Positions 1-11,643 of a stretch of 64,000 nucleotides of DNA are shown one piece after another. The position numbers and the translations under genes are program-made. The stretch spans positions 28,595 to 92,594 of the forward strand of contig JAUCBJ010008877.1 in the NCBI GenBank assembly GCA_032718475.1. Direction: 5' to 3'. The stretch comes from Nemertoderma westbladi (lineage: Eukaryota; Xenacoelomorpha; Nemertodermatida; Nemertodermatidae). The notes beneath the pieces are model-generated. The model was not told the origin of the DNA. It saw only the letters and a program-made list of their open reading frames with translations, and made no database searches. Within the stretch, counting starts at the first letter, position 1. Each line of letters begins with the position of its first letter.

Positions 1-2
1 TA

Positions 3-2151
3 CCAGAAGAGATCAAGAAACAGTGGTGTAAGTGGACAGAAGGTTTGGAGAAGATGGGAACATACAGCAAGCCACGAGTGTATTTCCCGGATGGGGACAT
101 GACGAACCTGGATCTGCACATGTTCTCCGAAGCGTCACTAGAGGCATACGGAGCGGCACTCTATTTAGTACAATGAGAGGGGCCTCATAAGCCCAGACTT
201 GCCTTCAGCAAGGCGAAGTCAACGCCACCAGATTCGGCATCGGTTCCCAAACTAGAGTTGACAGCGGCGAGGCTAGGAGTTAGGGCCACAGCCTACTTAA
301 TGGAGGCTATTCCCAACATAGTGGAGACACACTACTGGACGGATTCCATGGTAGTGCTTGGCTGGCTACATAACGAGAAAACGCGATACCCTATATTCGT
401 CGCAAATAGAGTGGACGAAATAAGGGCAGAATTAGAAAGGTGGCACTACTGCCCTACGGACGAGAACCCAGCGGACTTGTTATCGAGGGGCGTGGCACGC
501 CACACTTTCTTAAAAAAGGAGGTATTGTGGCAACACGGGCCACAGTTTCTGAGCGACAAGGAGGCCTGGCCGCCGATGAGAAAGGTGGACCCGGGCTCAG
601 GAGAAGCAGTATCAGAGGGAGAAGAGGGAGATTCAGAGGGAGAAGAGATATACTCCCAGATGGTGAGGGAGATAAGGGACGTGCAACCTAAACCAGAAGA
701 ACTGTGCGATAACCCGACGGATAAACTCCTCAGCTACAGCTCTAGTTGGTATAAGACCAAGAAATTAGTGGCGTACTGGAGAGCCTTCGGGAATTTCCTC
801 GCGGGAGTTGGCAAAGGCAAGAAGATCAGGACAACAATAGATCTGGAAGGAGCGGCCAAAGCAGTCATCCGCTATGAACAACGGAAGAACTATGGCAAAG
901 AGGTGAAACGCGTCGGTAAACAACAGCATCTTCAACAAGACAGCGAGCTGATCACGCTGTCACCACAACTTAATGATGACGGGATTCTAGTAATGAACTC
1001 TAGGGTGGGATACAACAACAGCATAGTCGTACCACCGAAACCCATCATCATCCCCACAGGATCGCCAATAGTCCACCAGATTATCTGGGACTCCCACAAG
1101 TCGATATTGCACGGGGGCACCAACCGAACCCTCACGGAGATAAGGAGGACCTTTTGGGTCAAACAGTTGAGGAAGAAGGTAAAGGCGGTAGTGGGGCAGT
1201 GCCAGACCTGCCAACGAGCGAAGAAGGAGCGAGCCATACAGGAGATGGCACCACAACCGGCGAGTAGGGTAAGACAGCACGACCCGCCATTTATGCATTG
1301 CGGCGTGGATATGTTCGGGCTGATAAAGATTAAGGTGATGCGGCACACGGAGAAACGCTACGGTATCATCTTCGTATGCAACAACATGCGGGCGGTAGGA
1401 ATAAAACTCGCCCAAGATGCAACCGCATCAGCATTTATTAATGCTTTAGAAAGATTTAGAGACCGCAAAGGTGGGACAATCGCAGTGCTCTATTCTGACA
1501 GCGGGACCAACTTTGTGGGGGCGGAGAACGAGATGGCAGAGGCCTTGGATATCCTGGAAGGGGAGAAAGTCAGGGCGGCCATGAGAAGGCGACAAGTAAA
1601 GTGGGAGAGGAGGACGCCGTATGCTCCGCATACGTTAGGATGCGTCGAGAGATTAGTGGGTAGTTTGAAACGTCTGATGACGAAGCTGATGAACACCCAC
1701 ATGGTTACAGAGGACGTACTAAGGACAGTACTGGCAAAGTGTGAGGGTGTCATTAATAGCAGACCGCTATATCCAGAGAATGATGACCCTAAGTCATTAG
1801 ACGTGCTGACGCCCAGTCACTTTCTAATGGAGAGGCCAGCGACCATCGATATGCGGGCTGTAGACCCAGTTGACATACTCTCCCGCCAGAGTTGGAAAGT
1901 CGCTAAGGCGATAAGCGCAGAGTATTGGAGGAGTTAACAGGGAGTTAAGAAAGGGAGATCTCGTGATCGTTACGGATGATACAATCATCAACAACCAGTG
2001 GCAGTTGGCGAGAGTTGTAGGCACTTACTCCGATGAGGACGGAAGAGTCCGATCGGTAGAAGTGCGGATAGGTGGCAAGATAGGTGCGAAAGACAGGAAG
2101 ACCTACAGAAGGGCAGTAGGGAAGTGCTGTCTACTAGAGGGAGCACCTTAG
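3..2151 (+). pseudogene. BEL/Pao pol fragment: RNase H and integrase
   Basis: The reading frame enters from the left edge and runs RNase H, then integrase. An RNase H-type motif (FSEASLEAYGAALY) is near base 135. A second RNase H segment (WTDSMVVLGWL) is near 340, followed by the BEL-typical CPTDENPADLLSRG. The integrase zinc-binding H-H-C-C pattern ends in CQTC near 1200. The catalytic core shows GVDMFG, SDSGTNFVGAENE and the glutamate in GCVERLVGSLK. The C-terminal domain of BEL integrases follows (TPSHFLMERP). In-frame TGA at 174-176 and TAA at 1935-1937 break it, and the last 60 codons (1963-2151, LVIVTDDT, ARVVGTYSDEDGRVRSVEV) are in another frame, so a frameshift lies near 1935-1945. 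Family assignment is firm; the copy cannot make a full protein. Confidence 0.85.
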
Positions 2152-2261
2152 AGCAGAGTCAGAGAGGAGTTTAATCGTCCAAGTTTTGGACTGAGGGGGG
2201 TGGGATTGAGGGCGAGACGCCCTTCCCACACATAAAATAAAAATAAAATAAATAAAAATTA

Positions 2262-2830
2262 GAGTCAGAGTTAGTTAGTTAGTTAGGAGGTACGTAGTAC
2301 CTAGAATTAGAGTTAGTTAGTTAGTTAGTTAGAAGTAGTAAGAGGGTACGTAGTACCGATAGTTAGTGGAGTTAGAAGTTAGAAGTAGTAAGAGGGTACG
2401 TAGTACCGATAGTTAGTGGAGTTAGAAGTAGAAGTAGTAAGAGGGTACGTAGTACCGGTTAGTAAGAGTAGAGTTAGAGGAGTTAGTAAGAGGGTACGTA
2501 GTACCGGTTAGTAAGAGTAGAGTTAGAGGAGTTAGTAAGAGGGTACGTAGTACCGGTTAGTAAGAGTAGAGTTGGAAGTTAGTAAGAGGGTACGTAGTAC
2601 CGGTTAGTAAGAGTAGAGTTGGAAGTTAGTAAGAGGGTACATAGTACCGGTTAGTAAGAGTAGAGTTAGAGGAGTTAGTAAGAGGGTACGTAGTACCGGT
2701 TAGTAAGAGTAGAGTTGGAAGTTAGTAAGAGGGTACGTAGTGCCGGCTAGTATGAGTAGTAGTTAGTTGTAGAACTAGTTAGTAAGAGGGTGCGTAGAGT
2801 AGTGTTAGTAGTAAGAATTAGTGGCAGGGG
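2262..2830 (+). repeat. Minisatellite, about 46-58 bp units with a hairpin core
   Basis: About ten imperfect tandem units of roughly 46-58 bp. Most contain GGTACGTAGTACC, whose 5-bp arms GGTAC and GTACC are perfectly complementary around a GTA loop. The rest of each unit is AGTTAG/GTAAGAG-rich, and the units degenerate towards both ends. The array sits between the pol end and the 3' LTR of the BEL/Pao remnant, so it probably expanded inside the element. Confidence 0.85.
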
Positions 2831-3811
2831 GATATAAAATATAGTATATAGTAAGAGATAAGAGAGCACAATATATCATAAAAATAGTAACCAGGAAGGT
2901 TGGTAGGGTTAATAGCACAAATTTAAAATATTAGAAACACCTCCGAGCTACAGAAGAGCCTTCAAGATAGCCTTTGAAGGTCTGATAGACCACCTGGGGC
3001 TGAAGGGCGAGTCGGTGTAATACAACAGCCGGCATCTAGTTGACAGGGAGGTGGATACACATATCACATGGGAGAAGTTGGAAGTGGATAGATCTGGGGA
3101 GAAGCGACTGGAAGAAGTCGCCAGGGGAGAAAGGCCGAGAGAGAACGAGGCGCGTTATGTAGACGAGCATATAATATAACATATGATAATAATAACCTTA
3201 TAATAACTATATAAGTAAATCACGTATGTATATTATAAAGTACGTACCATAGTCAAGCACAACCTTTTCCAATTAGCTACTGGGACTGGGAACTAATCGA
3301 CCATGGTACTGTAGGGCGAGACGCTGACGACATCATACTTCTTGAGTGCGACGGCACAAAAAGGGGGGTGAGGCTCGTCAGAAAAGAGAGGATGAGATAG
3401 GGCGAGATATGAGTAACAGAGTGTGAAGTGCGGAGTGTGGAGAGAGTGTGGGCGCAATTCAAGTGTGGGGGGGGGGGGGGGAGGAACAAGAGGGCAAGTG
3501 AGGGACAGGGAAGTCCGGAAGTTAGAGCGGAGGTGAGGAGAAGTAGCGAGAGTCAGGGTGAGAATAGAGTGGAGTTAGCGCGGCGAAAATGTTGGGGAAA
3601 CAAAGGTCGTGTGAGAGGAGCGCATGATCGGCCCAACACGGGATGCCAGGTAGACATGGTAGCGATATCATACCCATAGGGGGCGGTCTGGAAAACCGGC
3701 TCTGAAAAAATAGTTCCACCCCACACTCGATACTAGGTCGAGATCCAGCGGAATTGTAGCGCACTTGATGTCGATGCTATCTTCTTACCGGGAAGATAGC
3801 ATGGGGGGGAG
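2831..3811 (+). other. Noncoding tail of the BEL/Pao remnant
   Basis: No convincing gene. A short open stretch near 2940-3020 is closed by stops. The segment 3360-3660 is strongly purine-rich with a G run near 3467-3480. A G-rich tract at 3802-3810, directly before the presumed LTR start, fits a polypurine tract for plus-strand priming. An inverted pair around 3775-3802 (GCTATCTTC and GAAGATAGC) flanks the approach to it. Confidence 0.5.
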
Positions 3812-5137
3812 TGTTAGCATATTCAATTCCGCTAACCAGACCCATAAAGTGAGCTTTAATCAATATTGGGAACACGAGGTTGATACCCAATATCAACCTC
3901 GTACCACCCCAATAAAGTGGGGACAAGGAGACCCCAGAGGACATACGCACAAAGGGGCCAAGGGTTATTGTTCGCGGTATTTCAACTTTCCATAACGCGA
4001 GTTGAATATTTTTTGTATTAATTTAAAATGATTATTCCGATATTACTACTGGGTACGGGACCATGGGTTTTGGGCACATTCTATAAACTGGGGGCGATTT
4101 ATGGGCGAACTTTGGGGCGACTTACAGGGTACGGGAATAATTTCATAGTTATAAGGGCCAGGGGGGGATGGAAAATTCAAGCAGTATTCAGGTTAGCCTG
4201 AGTACTATTAGGCCCTGGCCAACTTCCTGCTGCCTGTAGGGGTTGATTTGGTAATGCGCCAGGCCTAAAGGACAAGGACTGCCCTTAGCGGTCCCTGGCC
4301 AACAGCAGTTATTACGAGACTGAAAAGAACTCGGAACACTGACTGCTTGTGTCCTGGATTTGCGACGGGAAACGACAGCCCCCTTAGTAGCTAAGCCGTA
4401 CTGGTTCTCGATGACCGATCCCTTCGGGGTTCGCGAGGGGTGGGACGGACATGCGAAAGGGTGGCCGACTAACGACTGCCCCCTGAGCTAAGCCGTACTG
4501 GTTCTCGATGACCGAGCCCTTCGGGGTTCGCGAGGGGTGGGACGGACATGCGAAAGGGCTGGCCACAGGACGGGTTTGACGAGGACTGCCCTTAGCGGTC
4601 TCTGGTCAACAGCAGTTATTACGAGCCTGAAAAGGACATCGGAACGCCGGCTGCTTGTACCAGGGATTTGCGACGGGAACCGATGACAGACCTCTGAGCT
4701 AAGCGTACTGGTTCTCGATGATCGATCCCTTCGGGGTTCGGGAGGGGTGGAACGGACACGCGACAGGGTCGGCCGACACCGACACTACGGCACTAAGACC
4801 AGGACTGGGGAACATTAGGTAGGCTAAAATCTGAGCGAACAGTGGGTAATTAAATAATATACTGTAGGGATTTATATTGTCGTGTATAATTATTGTGAAT
4901 ATTTGGTGTATATTGATTTGGGGAAGCCCAAAATTATTCTCAATCAGGTTCAACAGAGTTCAGTTACATTAAAGAGTATATCCAACTAATGCAGCTTTTT
5001 CTCAACCGCAACCTGCATCTCAGAAATCATTCCTTCTCCACAATCAATATCCGGTGACTGGCCGGGGCTCGGTGGTCTGTAAAGTCACGTCTCCAGCATC
5101 GGCGTTTTTCCCCCCTGGTGTTGGGATAACGGCAACA
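3812..5137 (+). repeat. Probable 3' LTR of the BEL/Pao remnant
   Basis: Begins TGTTAGC right after a G-rich tract and ends GGCAACA, giving the expected TG...CA ends with TGTT/AACA inverted tips. The other LTR is not in the window, so the right edge is an inference. Inside are long direct repeats: a block with ACTGGTTCTCGATGA and CCCTTCGGGGTTCG occurs near 4400, 4497 and 4705, and a block with AGCAGTTATTACGAG occurs near 4303 and 4608. Two of three copies of the first block are almost identical and adjacent, suggesting recent local duplication. Confidence 0.5.
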
Positions 5138-5461
5138 AAATTGAGAATAATTCATGTGGTCAATTTTGACAGAGTGTCAAAATTGAGAATAATTACGGTC
5201 AATTTTGACGGGGTGTCAAAATTGAGAGTAAAACGCAGCCAACTTCAACTGGTGGAAGTTGAGAATCCTTCAATACTCTTCAAAACTCTCTACGTGCTTG
5301 CCAGCACCCACTACGAGGAAACTCTGGTATTTGAGTTAAGACGAAGTCGTGGTTTTATTAATCAACAAACTCGATCTAACCAACTCGTAGTCGGCAGATC
5401 ACATATTTGGAGAGTTGTTAACAGGGAATGGAAGTATCGATCACACCCATTGATATAATCC
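5138..5461 (+). other. Unassigned 320-bp stretch with short tandem repeats
   Basis: Bases 5138-5230 contain three imperfect copies of a unit built on GTCAAAATTGAGAATAATT. An open frame runs through to 5458, but it shows no recognisable domain and I do not call it a gene. The segment ends at the target site of the Gypsy insertion. Confidence 0.5.
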
Positions 5462-5466
5462 AAGTT

Positions 5467-5612
5467 TGTTAGACTAATACAAATACTAATATCAACCGCA
5501 GGATGGCGCATGTAAATATATCTACTAATCTCACTTACAGTTTCATTTATATACCACTAGAGAGAAGATAATAAAACAGTTTGTCAGAACCTTTACACCT
5601 TTCCCTCCAACA
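5467..5612 (+). repeat. 5' LTR of the Ty3/Gypsy element
   Basis: 146 bp, TGTTAGAC...CCAACA, repeated at 10015-10160 with three differences. Very short for a Gypsy LTR. Holds AATAAAA near 5570, a possible poly(A) signal. Confidence 0.95.
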
Positions 5613-5625
5613 TTGGCGCTGCGAG
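5613..5625 (+). other. Primer-binding site of the Ty3/Gypsy element
   Basis: TTGGCGCTGCGAG follows the 5' LTR directly. TGG is the complement of a tRNA 3' CCA end, so this is the expected minus-strand primer site. The tRNA was not identified. Confidence 0.7.
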
Positions 5626-5769
5626 TACAGATTCACATTCACATTTTACATATATTAATTACATAATTTAATTTCAAATTACAATTTGAAATCTTACAAA
5701 TCAAATTAACTTTGATAATTAATTGTGATTGTGTAACTCAAACTCAAATTACGGTACAAACTTACGAGA

Positions 5770-6561
5770 ATGGCAAACGCACCTGCAATGGGAACTAAAT
5801 TTACAAACATTTGCAAGGCATTTAATCCAGATTCAGATAGATGGGACACTTATCTATTAATGTTCAATACAATTCTACGTACAACTACATGGAGAAGAGC
5901 CGATGGAAATTTAATGGAACCGAACGAAATATTACAAGCTGAAACAAACATGTTCATCGCTAATTGTGGTTTACAAACTTTAGATTTACTATCTGATTTG
6001 ATGTTTCCAGCAGACATTTCTAAAGAACCATTCGAAAATTTAGAAAAATCACTTACAAAATATTTCAGAAAAGGTAAATCAAAAGAAGTCGAAAGAAAAC
6101 GATTCATACAAGCGACTCAGACATCGGGAGAAAACATCACGGATTTCGCCAAACGTCTAAGAAATATTTCAAGAAATTGCGAATTTCAAGAAGCATTAGA
6201 TGACCGTTTACGAGAACAACTAATTGCTGGGGTACGAGACGAACATGTTGCAGCAGAACTAATACACGCGAAAGACATTTCATTTTCAGAAGCTTTGATT
6301 ACAGCAAAAAATTATGAAGAGGCATATAAAGTGGCACAATCAGGTAGGAAACCAGAATTTGACACGTTTCGCGTCACTACACAAAGTTCAGGATTTCCGA
6401 AAGATAAATATCGCCATACAAAGGTAAGATCTCCTTCATATAAACCTTACAAATCTACAGAAAATTACAATCAATATTCTATAACATGTTATCGGTGTGG
6501 GAAACAAGGACACAAATCAAACCATTGTCGACTAAATCCTAACATTGTTTGCTCATTTTGA
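5770..6561 (+). CDS. Gag of the Ty3/Gypsy element, ending at an in-frame TGA
   Basis: 263 residues. The protein starts MANAPAMGTKF at the first ATG after the leader. A helical retrotransposon Gag region covers roughly residues 20-190, including the block around RFIQATQTSGENITDFAKRL. A CCHC zinc knuckle (CYRCGKQGHKSNHC) is near residues 240-253 and would bind RNA. The frame stops at TGA 6559-6561, inside what reads as a second knuckle: CSF before the stop and KIKGHVEKAC after it keep the CX2CX4HX4C spacing only if the TGA stands at the second cysteine. Gag and pol are in the same frame, so this is either a nonsense mutation in this copy or, less likely, a leaky stop. Confidence 0.85.
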   Translation: MANAPAMGTKFTNICKAFNPDSDRWDTYLLMFNTILRTTTWRRADGNLMEPNEILQAETNMFIANCGLQTLDLLSDLMFPADISKEPFENLEKSLTKYFRKGKSKEVERKRFIQATQTSGENITDFAKRLRNISRNCEFQEALDDRLREQLIAGVRDEHVAAELIHAKDISFSEALITAKNYEEAYKVAQSGRKPEFDTFRVTTQSSGFPKDKYRHTKVRSPSYKPYKSTENYNQYSITCYRCGKQGHKSNHCRLNPNIVCSF

Positions 6562-9500
6562 AAAATAAAAGGTCATGTAGAAAAAGCGTGCATTAAAAAA
6601 CAAAAGACTAAAAGTGTTCGCTTTCAGGACAAAAAACCTACATCCCATGCTGTAGACATTGAGAATGTTATGGGAGATAACAATGAAGGAAACAACGATA
6701 ACATATATTTGCAAAGTACGGAAATAAGCGATCCACATACCATAGATAAAGTACAGCTTCCAAAAGTGGATTCGATCGTGTTACAAACACGAATTAATGA
6801 AATATCTCTTACAATGGAATTTGATCCAGGGGCAAAACACAGTGTCATATCATACGAAATATACAAAAACAAATTCAGCAATGAACAATTACATGAATGT
6901 ACATCAAAATTACGAGGATTTTGCAAAGGGATTGCGGAAATACGAGGCGTAATTTATGTTACAGTGAAAATAGAGAATGCGCCAGAATTGATCGCAATGC
7001 CACTTATTGTTGCTGAAAATTGTGAACACATACCACTATTCGGTTTGTATTGGATCAAACGAATGATATTAATGGGTTGCAGCATAGATGACATGATAGA
7101 ACAGGATATTACTAAGGTACACCAAGTGATAAATTCTGAGGGTTACGACAAACGACTACAAAGTTTACTGGAAGAATATCGGGACGTTCTTACAGGCATT
7201 GGCTGTTACAAAGGGCAAGAAACCTGCATTCGTTTAAAAGATGAGAATACGAAACCAAAATTTTTACAGGCCAGAACGGTACCGCAGGCATTCAAGGAAA
7301 AGGTCATTGCTCAGTTAAAGCACGACATAGCAGAGCATAGATTAGTTCCACCTGAGTTAAACGAAAATATAGAATGGGCAACACCCTTGGTGGTAACTCC
7401 AAAGCCAGACGGTTCAGTGAGAATATGTGGGGATTACAAGAGTACAGTTAATCCTTACCTCATAGAAGACCAATTTCCACTCATAACCACTGAAGAGTTA
7501 TCTATGAAATTCCAAGGCAGCAAAATATTTTCAAAATTGGATATGGCAGCCGCATATAATCAGCTTCCCATAGATAAAAACAGTCAAACGTTATTAACAT
7601 TAGCTACACCATTGGGTTTATTGAAACCAACCAGACTACCCTTTGGGATCACCCCTGCTGCTTCGAAATGTTTAAAGGTTGTTAACCGGGTATTACATGA
7701 AACTAAATCAGTAACATATGTTGATGAAATTCTGATAGGATCACCGAATATACAGGAACATTTCGAGACATTACAGTCTGTTTTTGAGGCATGCAAACAA
7801 GCAGGGATAACCTTAGGCCTCAAGAAATGTCAATTCCTGCAAACAGAAATAGAATTCTGTGGCCACATAATAAATGACAAGGGATTTACGGCTGATCCAA
7901 GAAAAGTGACAGCAATACAAGAGTTACAAATACCTTCCACGAAAAAGGAATTACAAAGTGTGATGGGTACAATGAATTATTTACGAAAATACATCCCCAA
8001 ATATGCTGAATTATCCCATCCATTGTATAAATTACTACAAGGCAATACATTTACATGGAATGAGAAAGCTACAAAAAGTTACAACTTACTTAAAACAGCT
8101 ATTGCGCAAGCAACACTTTTACACCATTACAATCCAGATAGGATACCATTAATTATAACAGATGCTTCGGAATATACAGTATCAGCAATACTTGGACAAA
8201 AAGACGAGGAGGGTGAATTTAAACCGATTGCATTCGCATCTGAGAACTTAGATAAAAGACAACAAGCTTATTCTCAGTTAGATAGAGAAGGATTAGCAAT
8301 AATATTTGGTGTACGAAAATTCAAACACTATCTGCTCGGAAGAAAATTCAAATTAATTACAGATAATGCTCCTTTGAAACGGATATTATCACCTTCGAAA
8401 TCATTACCAGTTACAACGATATCACGATTACAACATTGGGCAGTTGAGTTAGCCGCTTACGATTACACAGTTGAGACAGTAAGATCAAACGAGAACATCA
8501 CAGATTCGTTATCACGTCTTACACCACCATCAGTTTCAACATATTACGACGACGATATTGATTTGCAGAGTATAGATTTACAACGTAAACAACTTATTGA
8601 CGACTTTCCTATAAGTAAACAAAATATCAGAGAAGCTACACACACTGATAGTACTTTAGGACATCTAAAGAATGCTATTGAATGTGGAGAAAGTATTCAT
8701 GGAATCAAAGGAACACCTCAATTACGATTTTACAAATCGATTGAAAATGAATTAGCAGTTAATGAAGGTATAATAACACATGGAACGCGTATTATTATTC
8801 CGGAAATACTACGTACGAAGATTCTAAATGAACTTCATTCAGCTCATATTGGTGAAAAACGCATGATACATCAAGCATCAGAAGTTTGTTGGTGGCCAGG
8901 GATGGCAGAAGATATCAAACTTTACATACAGTCATGCATTGCTTGTCAGCAATTTGCCAATTCGCCATCAAAGACGTACACGCCATTACAAAAGTCAACT
9001 GAACCTTTCCAAAGAGTCCACATAGACTTAGCAGAATTGGAAGGATGTCAGCTATTAGGATTAGTTGATGTTTATTCAGGTTGGAAAGACATACGATTAA
9101 TTAAAACTACAACATCCACTGCAGTAATTTCCCAATTGAAGAATATTCTATCTTTCATTGGAGTACCGGAAATTATATTTACGGATAATGGACCTCAATT
9201 CGTTTCAAATGAGATTGAAACATTCTTTACCAACAATGGAATTACACATTGGACGTCAGCACCATATTCACCATCATCAAATGGAGCAGCTGAACGAATG
9301 GTACAAACGATGAAACAATCGCTCAAGAAACAAGGAAATGATAAACCAATGTACGATCGCATAAGTGACTTTCTATTACAAGATAGAAATTCCATTTACT
9401 CACCTACAGGTTTTACACCAAATGCGACAATATTTAAAGCGCAGATTAAAAACCGATTACAACGATTAATCAACTATCCGGTCAATCCTCACACAGAAAC

Positions 9501-9912
9501 AAAAGGAAAATTCGACACGGGCGAAGCTGTGTGGGTAAAGAATTACGCAAAGCAAGGAAGAGGTCAGGTTGTAGAACATTGGTTACCGGGGAAAATTATA
9601 GCTCACCAAGGATCACGAGTGTACAAAGTTCGCATTGGAGATATCGAGTTAAAAAGGAACGTAAATCAGCTACGAAGAAGAAACACCCCGTGGATACATC
9701 AAGAAGAAAGAAGAACACGTCTACAACTTCCTCCATCTACAAATAGACAACCAAGATTAAGTCGATTACAAGAAGGAATGACACATCAACGTCGAGAACG
9801 AGAAAGGGAAGAAATAATACAACCCGTATCGCAGAACACAGATCCTCCACCACGAACTAATACGGTTACAAAAACTTTAAGAAGTGGAAAACAATACACT
9901 ATACATATTTAG
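6562..9912 (+). pseudogene. Pol of the Ty3/Gypsy element with altered catalytic motifs
   Basis: Continuous open frame of about 1,115 codons downstream of the TGA, same frame as gag; the first ATG is at 6670. Order: aspartic protease near 6830, RT from about 7240 to 7980, RNase H near 8155-8510, H-H-C-C integrase zinc domain near 8830-8950, integrase core near 9020-9330. Two catalytic motifs look altered: the protease motif is D-P-G where the family has D-T/S-G, and the RT box reads YVDE where YVDD or YLDD is normal. RNase H (ITDASEY, ITDNAPL) and the integrase triad (HIDLA, FTDNG, AAERM) look intact. The C-terminus is basic. With the upstream stop, this copy is unlikely to move by itself. Confidence 0.88.
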
Positions 9913-10001
9913 ATATATATATTATTAAATAATTACGCGAGATATATTTGCATGAGTGTGTTATACAAACTTAGCGTTACGTTAGTGCAAGTATCATTCA
10001 T

Positions 10002-10014
10002 TGCGAGGGGGTAT
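10002..10014 (+). other. Polypurine tract of the Ty3/Gypsy element
   Basis: GCGAGGGGGTAT lies immediately before the 3' LTR, where plus-strand priming is expected. Confidence 0.6.
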
Positions 10015-10160
10015 TGTTAGACTAATACAAATACTAATATCAACCGCAGGATGGCGCATGTAAATATATCTACTAATCTCACTTACAGTTTCATTTATAT
10101 ACCAATGGAGAGAAGATAATAAAACAGTTTGTCAGAACCTTTACACCTTTCCATCCAACA
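10015..10160 (+). repeat. 3' LTR of the Ty3/Gypsy element
   Basis: Second 146-bp copy of the LTR, followed by the target duplication AAGTT at 10161-10165. Confidence 0.95.
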
Positions 10161-10310
10161 AAGTTTTTAAGGCAAGTTCTCGAGGGTGGGAACACAGTAG
10201 GAATACCATAGTTGGGGTATCCCAGTAACGTGGTTACCGGGATATTCAGCCATGACCGGGATAATTTTGATAAAATGGTAAGACAGTTTAAGGGATTGCA
10301 AATAACTACA

Positions 10311-11640
10311 CACAATACCAAACAGGATAATTTAAAATCGAAGATTTATTGTAAAATAAATCCCCATCCTATTGTAAAATTGTTTTATACTATAGAACAT
10401 TTATTAGTGAAACTTATTTATCCTATTGTAAAATTTTGGGGTTTTCTCTTTCATCTGATACAGAATTTAATGGATATTTCAAATACTGTAATACAGTAAA
10501 ACGGCTTGGCGAGATCTTTTTTAAATCTTGAGTTATCGCTGTCTTTCCGTTTACCAGTTTGTCCGTCAAAATTTAGAAAACAGGCAGACAAACCGTCACA
10601 CAGACATACTGTATTGGATACCACTAAGCACTAAACATTAAAGCCTCCGGAAATGAAATCACCGACCCCAAAAATCCACATATTGATAATTTTAATGAGT
10701 TGGTATGATGCCATAGTGTCAAACATTACTGACCGATTAACAGACTACAGACTGTCAGGTTTGAGCGCGAAGGTTCAAACTTTAAAACAAATTAGAAAAA
10801 AAATCTCAGAATTACATTTTGCGTTTTTAATTTTTTGAAGATCTTGAAAGATTTTCCAGCACATTTTTGAAAAAATATTTTGCTCAAATATTTTTTACAA
10901 CATAGATATTGACCTACAATGCGAAGTTAGAGCTGTTTAAAAAAAAATCTCATTAGGAGAACCCCCCCCCACCCCACCCCCCCCTCCCCCCACCTAAAAT
11001 CAGCATCCCTGAAAACGTTAATAACCTGAAAATCAATGTATTTATTTGATCAGTTACAAATATATTTCAGTACAAATACAACAATTTTGTTACCGGTAAC
11101 TTTACGATTTATGAACAGAATTGTAATGGTTGTTAAGGGAGTCTTGCCGGCTGAATTATGTATGACAGTAACCGCACTTATTTGATATCCTTATGTATAG
11201 AGTCGACATGTTGATTTAGTACGTGTTTGTAACGGAATTCTTTGACAATAAACGCACTTATGTTTGATATCTTTATGTATAGAGTCGACATGTCGGTTTA
11301 GTACGTCTTTTCTAGCAAATGATTTTCCACAATCAAAACAGTTGTACTTGATATCTTTATGAAAGCAGTTCACATGGGTGTTTAGACTTCTTTGCTGACT
11401 GAATTCTTTATTACAATAACCGCACTTATGTTTGATATCTTTATGTATAGAGTCGATATGTAGATTTAGGTAGTGTTTGTAACTGAATTCTTTATTACAA
11501 TAACCGCACTTATATTTGATATCTTTATGTATAGATTCGACATGTCGGTTTAGTACGTCTTTTCTAGCAAATGATTTTCCACAATGAAAACAGTTGTACT
11601 TGATATCTTTATGAAAGTAGTTTACATGGGTGTTTAGACC
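10311..11640 (+). repeat. Tandem duplication, copy 1 (zinc-finger tail plus 3' flank)
   Basis: Bases from 10311 (CACAATACCAAACAGG) are repeated from 11641 with a period of 1,330 bp. The unit holds the 3' flank of the zinc-finger gene and then (11191-11640) a block of zinc-finger coding sequence on the minus strand. Differences include a 12-bp indel near 11765 and different lengths of a poly-C tract (near 10965 and 12300). Confidence 0.9.
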
Positions 11641-11643
11641 CAC
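11191..11643 (-). pseudogene. Partial C2H2 zinc-finger array, duplicated 3' fragment
   Basis: About 150 codons on the minus strand: part of a finger, then four complete C2H2 fingers of the CX2CX12HX4H type, then a fifth that loses frame after CVYC. No promoter, N-terminal region or natural start codon precedes it; on its 5' side it abuts the 3' flank of copy 2. It is therefore a by-product of the tandem duplication. Its fingers are not collinear with the last five of the full gene (two CF[HD]C fingers with KDVLNRH cores occur here but not there), so it may come from a different or longer allele of the array. Confidence 0.8.

Larger units (their letters stand above)
1..5137 (+). mobile_element. 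3' part of a decayed BEL/Pao LTR retrotransposon
   Basis: The window opens inside a BEL/Pao polyprotein (end of RT/RNase H, then integrase). A noncoding tail with a minisatellite follows, then a G-rich polypurine tract and a probable 3' LTR. The 5' half and 5' LTR lie outside the window, so the target duplication cannot be checked. Its proteins differ clearly from those of the two BEL/Pao elements further right, so it is a separate family. The coding part has a premature stop and a frameshift, so the copy is dead. Confidence 0.8.
5467..10160 (+). mobile_element. Complete Ty3/Gypsy LTR retrotransposon, 4.7 kb
   Basis: Two 146-bp direct repeats bound the element, each TGTTAGAC...CCAACA. The flanking 5-bp target duplication AAGTT is perfect (5462-5466 and 10161-10165). 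I count three substitutions between the LTRs (about 2%), so insertion is fairly recent but older than the BEL/Pao insertion at 16218. Order: LTR, primer-binding site, gag with zinc knuckle, protease, RT, RNase H, integrase, polypurine tract, LTR. This domain order is that of Ty3/Gypsy. There is no env-like ORF. Gag and pol share one frame, interrupted by a single TGA. Confidence 0.95.

Noticed and set aside
2262-2830. Regular repeats resembling a CRISPR array
   Set aside because: Units are contiguous minisatellite copies without unique spacers, in a eukaryotic retroelement with no cas genes.
5054-5458. Open frame of 134 codons
   Set aside because: It spans the probable LTR end and a short tandem repeat and has no domain.
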